The notes below the pieces were generated by a model. It did not search any database. It was not told the DNA's origin and saw only the letters and a program-made list of their open reading frames with translations. A DNA stretch of 12,412 bases from an uncultured Bacilli bacterium. GTDB lineage: Bacteria; Bacillota_I; Bacilli_A; RF39; UBA660. Below, piece by piece: positions 5,351-12,074 of the stretch. Position 1 is the stretch's first letter. Every line of letters begins with the position of its first letter. The DNA is taken from contig CANRHM010000032.1 in assembly GCA_947630415.1 (NCBI GenBank), forward strand, positions 1 through 12,412. Reading direction: 5' to 3'. The translations under genes were made by a program, and so were the position numbers.

Positions 5351-6640
5351 TTTTTGGACTGCTTTCTTAATACGTGCATCAATGGGTACAATATCGTACT
5401 CTTCTGTAGGACAACCAACAAGTTCAAAAATCTTATACGGATCCAGTTGAGGTTTTTCTAATAAATACCGATTCATTTTCTCTACGATAGAAAAGTCTTT
5501 TTTTGCCTTATTATTTCCTAAAAAAGATAAATAATCTCCTATAATATACGAATAAAATTTAAGCCATTCTTCAGGATTGGTAATTAAACTTTCAATCGCA
5601 TTATCACAATTTGTATGAGCAAAAGTTGTAGCATCAAACGCATCCGGAAGGATCGTATTCATAGGTTTTTCTCTATCAAACGAGAATGCTTTCAAAGCTT
5701 CTTTATAACCTTCGTTTAAGGAAAAGATATCTGCTTCTTCTGTAATATTTCCTGAAGACTCAAAAAAGCATTTGATATAGCGAAACAATGGAGAAAAGTA
5801 TTTGATTAAGGCAAACGTATTAGCCGTTCTTTGATTTTTTAAAACTTGAATAACTTCTTCTTTGTATCCTTTGTGTGCTAAAAAAGATAACGATAAGGAT
5901 TCATAAAAGATGGGATAAAATTCATTTAAAGTATAAGGAGGAAATGCTTGATGTTGATCAACATAAAAATAATGAAATAATTCGTGAACCATCGTCGTAA
6001 AATCTTCTATTGTGTCAGTGAAAGAAATCACCATATAAGCTCCATCACACGTATAGGTCGTCAAATCCACATTTCCATTGGTATCTTCATAGTCTTGAAA
6101 TTGTTCTTTGATTTCTTTAGGTAAGGTATGATAATTCATTATTTTTCCTTCTTGTAAGGCTTTATTATAATGATCTACTAAGGTTAAAGTGGGATCTATT
6201 TCTTGTAAAAATTCAAGTACTAAAGAATAGGTTTCTTTCCTACTCATTTTAGGAAGTGTTTGGGTACTTTCTTCTTTAGTAGTCATAAAACGTGATAATT
6301 CACTCCCAATAAATTTAAAAATGGAAATGATATTGGTAATCAAAAAATAATCGGTTGGACGATATTTTTCATCTTCGGAATAAATTTGAGCCAAAGAACT
6401 ACTAATTAATGTATTTAAAAGTGAATAACGTGTTTTTTCTTGAACCCATCGATACAATTTAATATTTCGTTTAGAGTCTTTTGATAAATCTTTTTTTTGT
6501 TCCTTGTAGTAACGGCGACTTAACTCTTGATAAATATCCTCTTCGGTATAACTATCCGAGACTACTTCGTCTTTATAAATTCTTTTTTCTTCTAAAAAAT
6601 AATAAAGCTCCAATAATTTTAAATCTTCTATTTTATCCAT
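5327..6640 (-). CDS. HExxH zinc metallopeptidase, distant M3-like (oligopeptidase F type)
   Basis: Predicted cytosolic zinc peptidase. The 437-residue protein has an HExxH site (TMVHELFHYFY, H219-E220-H223) and a candidate third ligand E247 in FYPIFYESLS, 24 residues after the second His. That is the gluzincin spacing seen in M3 peptidases, where a conserved Glu follows about 25 residues later. The preceding strand-like segment TYTCDGAYMVISFTDT (196-211) resembles the edge strand that precedes the active-site helix in M3 enzymes. The protein is shorter than typical PepF (about 600), with a reduced helical N-terminal lid (1-190). No signal peptide or membrane segment, so it is intracellular. 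Start at 6640 is supported by AGGGG seven bases upstream and a strong promoter at 6670-6698. Single-gene unit. M3 placement is inference from motif and spacing. Confidence 0.75.
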   Translation of the reverse strand: MDKIEDLKLLELYYFLEEKRIYKDEVVSDSYTEEDIYQELSRRYYKEQKKDLSKDSKRNIKLYRWVQEKTRYSLLNTLISSSLAQIYSEDEKYRPTDYFLITNIISIFKFIGSELSRFMTTKEESTQTLPKMSRKETYSLVLEFLQEIDPTLTLVDHYNKALQEGKIMNYHTLPKEIKEQFQDYEDTNGNVDLTTYTCDGAYMVISFTDTIEDFTTMVHELFHYFYVDQHQAFPPYTLNEFYPIFYESLSLSFLAHKGYKEEVIQVLKNQRTANTFALIKYFSPLFRYIKCFFESSGNITEEADIFSLNEGYKEALKAFSFDREKPMNTILPDAFDATTFAHTNCDNAIESLITNPEEWLKFYSYIIGDYLSFLGNNKAKKDFSIVEKMNRYLLEKPQLDPYKIFELVGCPTEEYDIVPIDARIKKAVQKQKRANLS

Positions 6641-6669
6641 CCTCTATCCCCTTTTCTAAAACGTTCCCT

Positions 6670-6698
6670 ATTATAACACTAAATGACGTATTTGACAA
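6670..6698 (-). promoter_or_regulatory. Strong sigmaA promoter of the metallopeptidase gene
   Basis: Minus-strand TTGTCA (6698-6693), a 17-base spacer ending in TGT (extended -10) and a perfect TATAAT (6675-6670). The -35 overlaps the T-tail of the upstream gene's terminator. Confidence 0.85.
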
Positions 6699-6723
6699 GA
6701 AAAGAACACTTTTAGAAGTGCTC
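6696..6723 (-). terminator. Intrinsic terminator after the Cys-rich gene
   Basis: Minus-strand GAGCACTT-CTAA-AAGTGTTC hairpin (one G-U pair; 6716-6723 with 6704-6711) followed by TTTTCTT. It starts immediately after the TAG stop. Confidence 0.75.
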
Positions 6724-7620
6724 CTAATTTAGTAATTTGTCTATGATTTCCTCTTTCGGTGTATAAATGGCATTATCTAAATAAGTTAATTTGGAATGCG
6801 ATAAGAAAAGTTTTAAAAGTAAGAAATCTTTGGCATGGTATTTAATTCCTTGTTTTTGTAAATATTTACAAGTAAAGAGTTTACAAGGAAGACACTGAAT
6901 GGTGCAACCTTGATTGAAATAGGGACAAATTCTTCCTTTCGTAAAACAACACCCATAGATAAGAGGAAGATTTCGTCCTTTCTTTTTTAGAACTGCTTTA
7001 GAAAGACAATAATTATCTTTAAAACCACATAAGTTATAACGACTAAATTCAAGGTCTAACTTCTTACAAGTAGCATCGTAAATAAAATTTATTCTTTCTT
7101 CTTTAGAAGACATAAAGAAAGCTTTAAAAATAGAATCGATTAAAGGAAAAAGTATTCTTTCTTCATGATGTTTAGAAGTGATTCCTACTTCTTCATAAAG
7201 ATGATCTTTAAGTGAAAAAATCTTTTTAAATACTTTCTCATACTGTTTATTTACTTCTTTGGTATAGATATCGTTCAAAGCAAAAGGATTTTTAAGAGAA
7301 ATTCCTTTTTCATAGGTGTCCACTATAGCATCGGCTTTTTCTAGTAAAGGATGATTTTGTAAATCAAAAAGACTTGCATCTAACAATAAATAATATTTAC
7401 CTTTTAATTTAGGAAATTTCTCATTTATGGATAAAGCAAGTACTTCTTTTTTATCTATTTGGCTCGTATCTTGGTAAAGATAAAGTATCTTTCCTTTAGA
7501 AGAAGTTTTTCTTAATTCTTTTTCATTTAATAAAAAGGTGCTTTTTTCTTTTAGTGCATCGTAAAAGATATGTTTTCTTAAAGAAAGATAACGTAAAGAT
7601 AAATCATTTCGCTTATTCAT
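6724..7620 (-). CDS. Unrecognised protein with a C-terminal cluster of ten cysteines
   Basis: No family is recognised. The 298-residue protein is basic and soluble. The first 180 residues contain no cysteine. Residues 185-251 contain all ten (C185, C198, C205, C224, C225, C232, C239, C243, C246, C251), including a CC pair, CxxxC and CxxC spacing and conserved-looking GRICP and CLPCKLFTC stretches. This density suggests a zinc or iron-sulfur site rather than disulfides, since there is no export signal. The radical-SAM CxxxCxxC order does occur (C239-x3-C243-x2-C246), but the surrounding barrel is absent, so I would not call radical SAM. Start at 7620 has AAGGTG seven bases upstream. It lies 35 bases after the HAM1-type gene, so it is likely cotranscribed with it, although an extended -10 (7638-7646) may add a local start. 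Role unknown; an Fe-S or zinc protein tied to the same operon is the best guess. Confidence 0.75.
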   Translation of the reverse strand: MNKRNDLSLRYLSLRKHIFYDALKEKSTFLLNEKELRKTSSKGKILYLYQDTSQIDKKEVLALSINEKFPKLKGKYYLLLDASLFDLQNHPLLEKADAIVDTYEKGISLKNPFALNDIYTKEVNKQYEKVFKKIFSLKDHLYEEVGITSKHHEERILFPLIDSIFKAFFMSSKEERINFIYDATCKKLDLEFSRYNLCGFKDNYCLSKAVLKKKGRNLPLIYGCCFTKGRICPYFNQGCTIQCLPCKLFTCKYLQKQGIKYHAKDFLLLKLFLSHSKLTYLDNAIYTPKEEIIDKLLN

Positions 7621-7637
7621 TTTACTTCACCTTCTCT

Positions 7638-7646
7638 ATTATAGCA
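7638..7646 (-). promoter_or_regulatory. Possible TG-extended -10 upstream of the Cys-rich gene
   Basis: Minus-strand TGCTATAAT, identical to the extended -10 at 4643, without a recognisable -35. It is only about 18 bases before the start codon, giving a very short leader, so it may be a weak internal promoter or chance in AT-rich DNA. Confidence 0.4.
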
Positions 7647-7655
7647 TAAAAAGAA

Positions 7656-8276
7656 TTAAAGCGTTTTTTGATAACGGATTCCTTTTTCCACAATTTCATA
7701 ATTTTCTTTATACCAAGCTATAAATTGCTTGGTAGCAGAGTTTCCCCTTGCTCTATGAAGATTTAATTCTTCATCGCTCATCTCTGCTAAAGTTTTATTA
7801 CTTTCTTTTGGAATAAAAACATACCAAAGAAGTGATTTTGCTTTTTCTAGATGAGTACCTCTTTTCTCATACGATAAAGTTCCAGGACTTATACTATAAA
7901 AATAAGCAAAATGGACTCCATCGTAAAAGGCAAGACAATCAACAAAACGACAACTTCGATCCTTTACTTCTTTCATTACATCGAGTAATTCTTCAATATG
8001 AGAGCTGATTCCACTTCGTTTGACAAAAGCACCTGGATAAGCGGGATTCCCTGGATAATGATCAATATAAAACCCAGAGTCTATCGCAAAACAAGGATGT
8101 TTTAATAATTGATAGGCTTCCATTACCTTAGCTTTAGCAATCACCGTGATGTCATTTATTTCTGGCTCCTTAGCATCGTGTTTTAAAAATGAAAGTGGGA
8201 TATGTTCCTTCTCAAATTGTTCTTTTACAGAAATATATTTTCCATAATTTCCAGTTACATACGTCAATTCTCCCAT
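7656..8276 (-). CDS. HAM1/RdgB-family non-canonical purine NTP pyrophosphatase
   Basis: Members of this family hydrolyse ITP, dITP or XTP to the monophosphate and pyrophosphate, keeping deaminated purines out of nucleic acids. From ATG 8276 (206 residues): TGNYGKYISVKEQF (residues 8-21) is the nucleotide-binding N-terminal signature. DSGFYIDHYPGNPAYPGAF (66-84) matches the DSGLxV..L.G.PG active-site block, with D66 as metal ligand. RARGNSATKQF near residue 180 matches the C-terminal R-x-x-A base-recognition region loosely. Length is close to RdgB (about 200). The in-frame GTG at 8288 is inside the Shine-Dalgarno AGAGGTG, which serves ATG 8276 with a 9-base gap. The gene starts one base after the SIS-gene stop, so the two are coupled. 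Its divergent blocks mean the substrate could be an unusual nucleotide rather than ITP. Confidence 0.85.
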   Translation of the reverse strand: MGELTYVTGNYGKYISVKEQFEKEHIPLSFLKHDAKEPEINDITVIAKAKVMEAYQLLKHPCFAIDSGFYIDHYPGNPAYPGAFVKRSGISSHIEELLDVMKEVKDRSCRFVDCLAFYDGVHFAYFYSISPGTLSYEKRGTHLEKAKSLLWYVFIPKESNKTLAEMSDEELNLHRARGNSATKQFIAWYKENYEIVEKGIRYQKTL

Positions 8277-8277
8277 A

Positions 8278-9276
8278 TTACATTTCACCTCTATAACGAT
8301 AAACTTTCTTGACTACATTCGGATTATAATCAGGACAAGTAAGATCCCTTTTTTTATCTTCGGCTATTTTCTTGGATAGATAATACATTTTAAGCGATAA
8401 ATAAAATTCTCTTGTAATCATACTTGATTCTTTTTTAGAATTCGTATCGAGTATAAAAATGTTAGGATACTCTTTTTTTAAAACGTCCAATAAAAGCGTA
8501 TCTAGAGAAGAGGGTTCATGCAGAAGATAGAACAAAGGACTTTGTTCATGACGATATAAAACATTACTTCGTCCATGGCAGAAATCACCTTTATCATGTA
8601 AAATTATGGGGAGCCCTAGTGATTCCGTCAAATTGGATTCCAGTATACCACTGGAGACTTTGGTATCGTATCCCGTCATGACTTGAAGCAGTTCCATCTT
8701 ATCAAAAGAAAAAGGAAAATTTTCGATTTCATCTTTAGCTTGACGAATCATATTGATTGCTTGAGATAGATCTCCTATTTCTTTTTCATTTGCCCATTTT
8801 AGAAAAAGAAACATAGGAGCAAGAGTTGGAACTAAAGAGATAAAACTATTTTCTTTTTGTTCTAGATAAGAAGTATTGGACCAAATAAAAGTAGAAAAAT
8901 CATCCTTCTTTGCCAAAGGATTTTCGGTAATTAAAAAACGATTTCCTTTAAAGAGAGTAAGTGCCTCTTCAATCCCATTCGTTGTACCACTTGCTGAAAT
9001 AGCCACCAAATTTTGATACGAATCAATATTTTTCTTATAGAAAAAGTCTCTGGGTTCAATAACTTCGGATATTTGTTTTTTAGCATCCAACACGAGCGAT
9101 AAAAAATAAGCAGCGCCCCTCGACCCTCCTGTGGCCATAATTAACGTAGAACCTTGTGTAAGATTATCTAGTAAAGGTTTTACTTCTTGATACTTCTCTT
9201 CTAGGTTAAGTAAACAAAGACGATCGTATAACTTATTAAAATTTATTTCTGTGGTATCCATATTATAATGTTTCAT
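8278..9276 (-). CDS. SIS-domain (sugar isomerase/phosphosugar-binding) protein
   Basis: SIS domains bind phosphosugars and act as isomerases, deaminases or regulators; GlmS, AgaS and FrlB are relatives. From ATG 9276 (332 residues): first SIS module about 40-165 with TGGSRG (49-54) and the phosphosugar Ser/Thr loop ISASGTT (93-99). A second module about 195-310 contains ESNLTESLGLPIILHDKGDFCHGR; E213/E218 and H234 sit where double-SIS deaminases/isomerases such as FrlB and AgaS carry a catalytic Glu and an E-x-x-HG segment. No N-terminal glutaminase, so it is not GlmS. Earlier in-frame ATGs (9312, 9300) lack ribosome sites. AGGAGGT lies 9 bases before 9276, and translation from there retains the whole first module. 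It is the second gene of an operon after a WYL regulator, with the pyrophosphatase one base downstream. Substrate unknown. Confidence 0.82.
   Translation of the reverse strand: MKHYNMDTTEINFNKLYDRLCLLNLEEKYQEVKPLLDNLTQGSTLIMATGGSRGAAYFLSLVLDAKKQISEVIEPRDFFYKKNIDSYQNLVAISASGTTNGIEEALTLFKGNRFLITENPLAKKDDFSTFIWSNTSYLEQKENSFISLVPTLAPMFLFLKWANEKEIGDLSQAINMIRQAKDEIENFPFSFDKMELLQVMTGYDTKVSSGILESNLTESLGLPIILHDKGDFCHGRSNVLYRHEQSPLFYLLHEPSSLDTLLLDVLKKEYPNIFILDTNSKKESSMITREFYLSLKMYYLSKKIAEDKKRDLTCPDYNPNVVKKVYRYRGEM
8286..8292 (-). promoter_or_regulatory. Shine-Dalgarno AGAGGTG deciding the start at 8276
   Basis: It lies inside the last codons of the SIS gene, 9 bases before ATG 8276. The GTG it contains (8288-8286) is in frame but is part of the ribosome site. 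Confidence 0.75.
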
Positions 9277-9285
9277 TGCTTTCAG

Positions 9286-9292
9286 ACCTCCT
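9286..9292 (-). promoter_or_regulatory. Shine-Dalgarno AGGAGGT deciding the SIS start at 9276
   Basis: A full-strength AGGAGGT sits 9 bases before ATG 9276, inside the longer in-frame ORF, showing that the upstream ATG codons (9312, 9300) are not used. Confidence 0.8.
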
Positions 9293-9335
9293 AGATTCAT
9301 CTTATCAGACAAAGAGGTAATATTTACGTCACTTC

Positions 9336-9809
9336 TTAAAATTTTTCTAATAATTGTATTTCTTTAATATCATTCAGATAAAAATGGCGCATTTCTTTTT
9401 TTAACTCACAAAAAGCAGCGACACCCCAATTGGAACCAAAAGCCAAAAGTTCAAAAGGATGAATAATGCGTTTAGAAATCGTATGGTCTTTTCTAGACTC
9501 GTATTGAATAAAAACTTTTCTTTTTTCTTTCAAAGCTTTTTCAAGGGTATTTAAAATCTTTTTATTCTTTACTTCTATTTTAATGGAAGGGGTATTTCGT
9601 TTAGGCATTTTTACTTCTTGATTTAAAACATAGCCTCCGTAAGGTCCTTTTATAGTATCAATATAGATGCCTGCTTTTTCGATTTCATCTTTATAACACC
9701 GAATCATTCTAGGAGATACCTCTAGTAAAGTAGCAAGTTCCTTAATACTATATTTTCGGCCAGTATTTAAGTACTCAATCATCAATAATACATTACTTAT
9801 TTTAGACAA
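9336..9809 (-). CDS. Short HTH-WYL transcriptional regulator (start probably TTG)
   Basis: DNA-binding regulator with a ligand-sensing WYL domain; WYL proteins often control defence, nucleic-acid or metabolic genes. From TTG 9809 (157 residues): winged HTH of the HTH_11/DeoR-like type (about 3-62, YSIKELATLLEVSPRMIRCYKDEIEKAG, wing GPYGGYVL), then a compact WYL domain (about 88-154). The W is kept in NWGVAAFCELKKEMRHFYLNDI, but the signature reads W-G-V rather than W-Y-L, with the downstream Arg (R141) retained. The usual C-terminal WCX extension is missing, so it is about half the length of typical WYL regulators. The GTG at 9818 lies within AAGAGGTGG; a TTG five or six bases after it is better placed. 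It is first in the operon with SIS and HAM1 genes, so by position it is the likely local regulator, autoregulated by inference. Confidence 0.8.
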   Translation of the reverse strand: MSKISNVLLMIEYLNTGRKYSIKELATLLEVSPRMIRCYKDEIEKAGIYIDTIKGPYGGYVLNQEVKMPKRNTPSIKIEVKNKKILNTLEKALKEKRKVFIQYESRKDHTISKRIIHPFELLAFGSNWGVAAFCELKKEMRHFYLNDIKEIQLLEKF

Positions 9810-9814
9810 CTCTA

Positions 9815-9822
9815 CCACCTCT
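9815..9822 (-). promoter_or_regulatory. Shine-Dalgarno AGAGGTGG pointing to a TTG start
   Basis: This ribosome site contains the in-frame GTG (9818-9816) and is followed at five bases by TTG (9809-9807), which therefore fits the initiation codon better. Confidence 0.6.
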
Positions 9823-9854
9823 TAAAGAAATACGTTAAGATCACAAAATATCAT

Positions 9855-9883
9855 TTAAGAAAGATCATTTGGATAAATGATCT
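9855..9883 (-). terminator. Hairpin terminator at the end of the PHP gene
   Basis: Perfect 9-bp stem AGATCATTT/AAATGATCT (9862-9870 with 9875-9883), 4-base loop, overlapping the last PHP codons and stop, followed on the minus strand by TTTCTT. The U-tail is short, so partial read-through into the WYL operon is possible. Confidence 0.6.
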
Positions 9884-10725
9884 AATAAAGATAAGTGTTT
9901 AATTTTTAAATTGTTATTTTTACCATATCCCATTTCAATATAAGGTTTGGTAATAGGTCCATGGTAGTCGCTTCCTCCACTTACATAGAGGTCTAAGTTG
10001 CGAGCAATTTCTAAGTATCTTCTTCTTTCTTCCAACGATTGACTCGAGTGATAGACTTCAACACCTTTTAATCCTTTAGCTTTTAAGTCTATTAACAACG
10101 AGGTTAATTCATCATCCGAAAGTTCTAGCGTATAGGGATGAGCAAGGACTGGAACGCCTCCACTTCCAAGAATCAAAGAAATACATTCTTCTGGACTAAT
10201 TCCTTTATAGACTCCTCTTATTTTTTCGTAAGGAGCAATTAAATAGTTTTCAAATGCTTCTGAAACGGTATTCGCATAACCTAACTTAATACAAAGTTTA
10301 GCAAGATCAGGTCTACCTAAATTATGTCCTTGTTCTAACAACCTATCTACTTCTTCTTTTGGAAAAGTAAGTCCATAATCGTTTTCAACTAAATGAATTA
10401 AAGTAAGTAGTTTTTTTCTATTTTCATGATCTTCTTCTTGAAGTCTCTTATTGAGTGTTTGATCGTAGACATTAATAGCATAACCTAAAATGTGCATTCT
10501 TCCTTTAGCTACTTTAGCGGTAAGTTCAACACCTGGAATAAAACGGACACCCTCCAACATTTGAATGTTATGCGTAAAAAGATTTTTACAACCTTCCACC
10601 GTATCGTGATCAGTTAAAGACATCGTTGTAATTCCTTTTTCTCTTGCTATTTGGACTAGTTCGCAAGGAGTCTTATCACCATCCGAAAAAGTACTATGCA
10701 TATGTAAATCAATAAATTCGTCCAT
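9865..10725 (-). CDS. PHP-domain metal-dependent phosphoesterase (TrpH/YciV, RNase AM-like)
   Basis: Hydrolyses phosphoester bonds with a multi-metal centre; characterised relatives act on 3',5'-nucleotide bisphosphates or as 5'-3' exonucleases on short RNA. The 286 residues carry the PHP ligand set: DLHMHSTFSDG (H8, H10, D15), LTDHDT (H40, D41), GVEL (E67), MHILGY (H78), AHP (H196) and GGSDYHG (D253, H255). GRPDLA (137-142) within the helical insert is also typical of this subgroup. Length and order match the stand-alone YciV/TrpH group; the N-terminus starts directly at the first motif, supporting the ATG at 10725. AGGAGGAGGT a few bases upstream is a very strong ribosome site, and a sigmaA promoter lies at 10782-10809. 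It precedes the WYL operon but is separated by a hairpin. All ligands are present, so it is probably active. The exact substrate is not decided by sequence. Confidence 0.92.
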   Translation of the reverse strand: MDEFIDLHMHSTFSDGDKTPCELVQIAREKGITTMSLTDHDTVEGCKNLFTHNIQMLEGVRFIPGVELTAKVAKGRMHILGYAINVYDQTLNKRLQEEDHENRKKLLTLIHLVENDYGLTFPKEEVDRLLEQGHNLGRPDLAKLCIKLGYANTVSEAFENYLIAPYEKIRGVYKGISPEECISLILGSGGVPVLAHPYTLELSDDELTSLLIDLKAKGLKGVEVYHSSQSLEERRRYLEIARNLDLYVSGGSDYHGPITKPYIEMGYGKNNNLKIKHLSLLDHLSK

Positions 10726-10781
10726 AAAGACCTCCTCCTACTTTTCAAGAAAAATAGTTTTTATTTGTTCAATCCCTTTTT

Positions 10782-10809
10782 ATTATACTCAAAAAATTTT
10801 TTTGGTAAA
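10782..10809 (-). promoter_or_regulatory. SigmaA promoter of the PHP gene
   Basis: Minus-strand TTTACC (10809-10804), 16-base spacer made mostly of an A-run and T-run, and TATAAT (10787-10782). About 57 bases before ATG 10725. Confidence 0.75.
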
Positions 10810-10831
10810 GAACTATCTCTTTTATTTTTGC

Positions 10832-10860
10832 ATAGAAAAACGAGTTCATTACTCGTTTTA
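10832..10860 (-). terminator. Intrinsic terminator after the coiled-coil membrane gene
   Basis: 9-bp stem AAAACGAGT/ACTCGTTTT (10837-10845 with 10851-10859), loop of five, followed on the minus strand by a T-rich tail (TTTTTC). It starts eight bases after the stop codon. Confidence 0.8.
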
Positions 10861-10867
10861 GCGTTCT

Positions 10868-11947
10868 CTATTTTTTAACAAATACTTTGCCACGAGATGG
10901 ATTATCTTTTTCTACTTGCTCATCTACTTCTTGTACTTTTTCAACATCATCAAGATGTTTCATTGTATCTTCTACTTCATTGGTTTTAGGTTTTTCTTTT
11001 TGATGTGTTCCTTGGGTAATTATTTGATGACGTTTTTCTGTACGTAAAGATAAGATTTGATGCTGCACGTTAGCGATTTCCTCTTGGTATTTCATCTGAT
11101 CTGTTGTTTTTCCCATGTATTCTTTTCCATATGTTTTTTCCATTTGACGAGAAGCCTTTAGTCTATTATTAAATGCTTTAAAACTGATGACGCCTCCTAC
11201 TACAGCACAAGCAAAAGAAGATGCAAGTAAACTTATCGGAGAAAAGAAAATACTTCCTGAAGGAACACAAATAAGGAAAAGGGATAACATCGCCATCATA
11301 ACAGTACCTAGTCCTATGGCAATGACATTTCCTATATTGCTAAATAGATCTCCATGAAAATATCTAGCCAACGTGAATCTCCTGGTAAAATCATCCAGCC
11401 TAGTATATTGATTCTCTATTTTTTCTGTATTGTCGGTAGCTTGATTATTCTTCTGCTCCTTAGGTATGATTGTATAATTTTCTTCCATCTGGGAAAGTAA
11501 ATGCATTTCTTTTTCAATTTCTTTTTGTTCCGTATATAAAACGCCATTACGGTTTATTAATTGATTCTTTTCTACTTCCATCATAGCTACATCTTGATGT
11601 CTTTCTACATCGGTCTTTGCTTCTTGATTTTCTTTTTGATGACTATAAAACTTCTTTTCTATTCCTGTTGCTACTAAATAAGAAATACTTAGTGGGGCAA
11701 CAGTCCAAAGAACGGTACCTATTACTCCTATATTGGTAATAGCTAAAGTATGTACTATATAAGCTAGGGCACAATCTCCAAAGAAAAGTAAAGCCATTGC
11801 AACAGTTGCCCTTACAGAAAGTTGACGATCATATAAAAGCGGTGTCGTTTTGTCGATTTCACGATCTATTTTTCTTAATTGTTCCCTATTTTTTTCGATT
11901 TCTTCTTCGATTTGTTTTTTATACTTTTCTAAAGCTTCTTGATTCAT
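10868..11947 (-). CDS. Hypothetical four-helix membrane protein with coiled coils
   Basis: No family recognised. From ATG 11947 (359 residues): an N-terminal charged coiled coil (about 4-33), a membrane hairpin (47-67 and 74-95), a long Glu/Lys-rich cytoplasmic coiled coil (about 102-157), a Thr/Asn linker (160-190), a second membrane hairpin (207-228 and 235-257), and a third coiled coil (about 262-305). It ends in an acidic/basic low-complexity tail. Both ends and the central coil would be on the same, probably cytoplasmic, side. The longer in-frame start at 12010 is rejected because a strong promoter (11972-12000) lies inside that extension. AAGGAA sits four to five bases before 11947. Monocistronic. 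The layout suggests a scaffold or membrane-shaping/sensing protein, but nothing catalytic is visible. Confidence 0.8.
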   Translation of the reverse strand: MNQEALEKYKKQIEEEIEKNREQLRKIDREIDKTTPLLYDRQLSVRATVAMALLFFGDCALAYIVHTLAITNIGVIGTVLWTVAPLSISYLVATGIEKKFYSHQKENQEAKTDVERHQDVAMMEVEKNQLINRNGVLYTEQKEIEKEMHLLSQMEENYTIIPKEQKNNQATDNTEKIENQYTRLDDFTRRFTLARYFHGDLFSNIGNVIAIGLGTVMMAMLSLFLICVPSGSIFFSPISLLASSFACAVVGGVISFKAFNNRLKASRQMEKTYGKEYMGKTTDQMKYQEEIANVQHQILSLRTEKRHQIITQGTHQKEKPKTNEVEDTMKHLDDVEKVQEVDEQVEKDNPSRGKVFVKK

Positions 11948-11971
11948 AAAATTCCTTCCCTTCTTTGTTTT

Positions 11972-12000
11972 ATTATAATGATGAAAGGTATAAATTGCAA
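11972..12000 (-). promoter_or_regulatory. Strong sigmaA promoter of the coiled-coil membrane gene
   Basis: Minus-strand TTGCAA (12000-11995), 17-base spacer, TATAAT (11977-11972), about 25 bases before ATG 11947. Its position inside the longer ORF decides the start. Confidence 0.85.
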
Positions 12001-12074
12001 GAATTATCACATTCTAAAGATAAGGACATGTTTCTTTTCTTTTTACATACAATGAATTAAGAAAGGAGTTATTT

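Noticed and set aside
5212..5427. 71-codon minus-strand ORF
   Set aside because: Spans the MBL 3' end, a bidirectional terminator and the metallopeptidase 3' end; shadow frame with no recognisable features.
6481..6732. 83-codon plus-strand ORF
   Set aside because: Antisense to the metallopeptidase N-terminus and crosses a promoter and a terminator; no coding signature.
6724..7620. Radical-SAM enzyme suggested by a CxxxCxxC order at C239-C246
   Set aside because: The motif sits near the C-terminus among other cysteines with no following TIM-barrel sequence, so the match is probably incidental.
9821..9839. CTTAA/TTAAG inverted repeat upstream of the WYL gene as an operator
   Set aside because: Only five bases per arm in AT-rich DNA, with no second copy upstream of other genes; could easily be chance.
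12025..12053. Promoter for the TspO gene (GGACAT, 17 bases, TACAAT)
   Set aside because: The -35 match is poor and the implied leader is only a few bases before the ribosome site; not strong enough to list.
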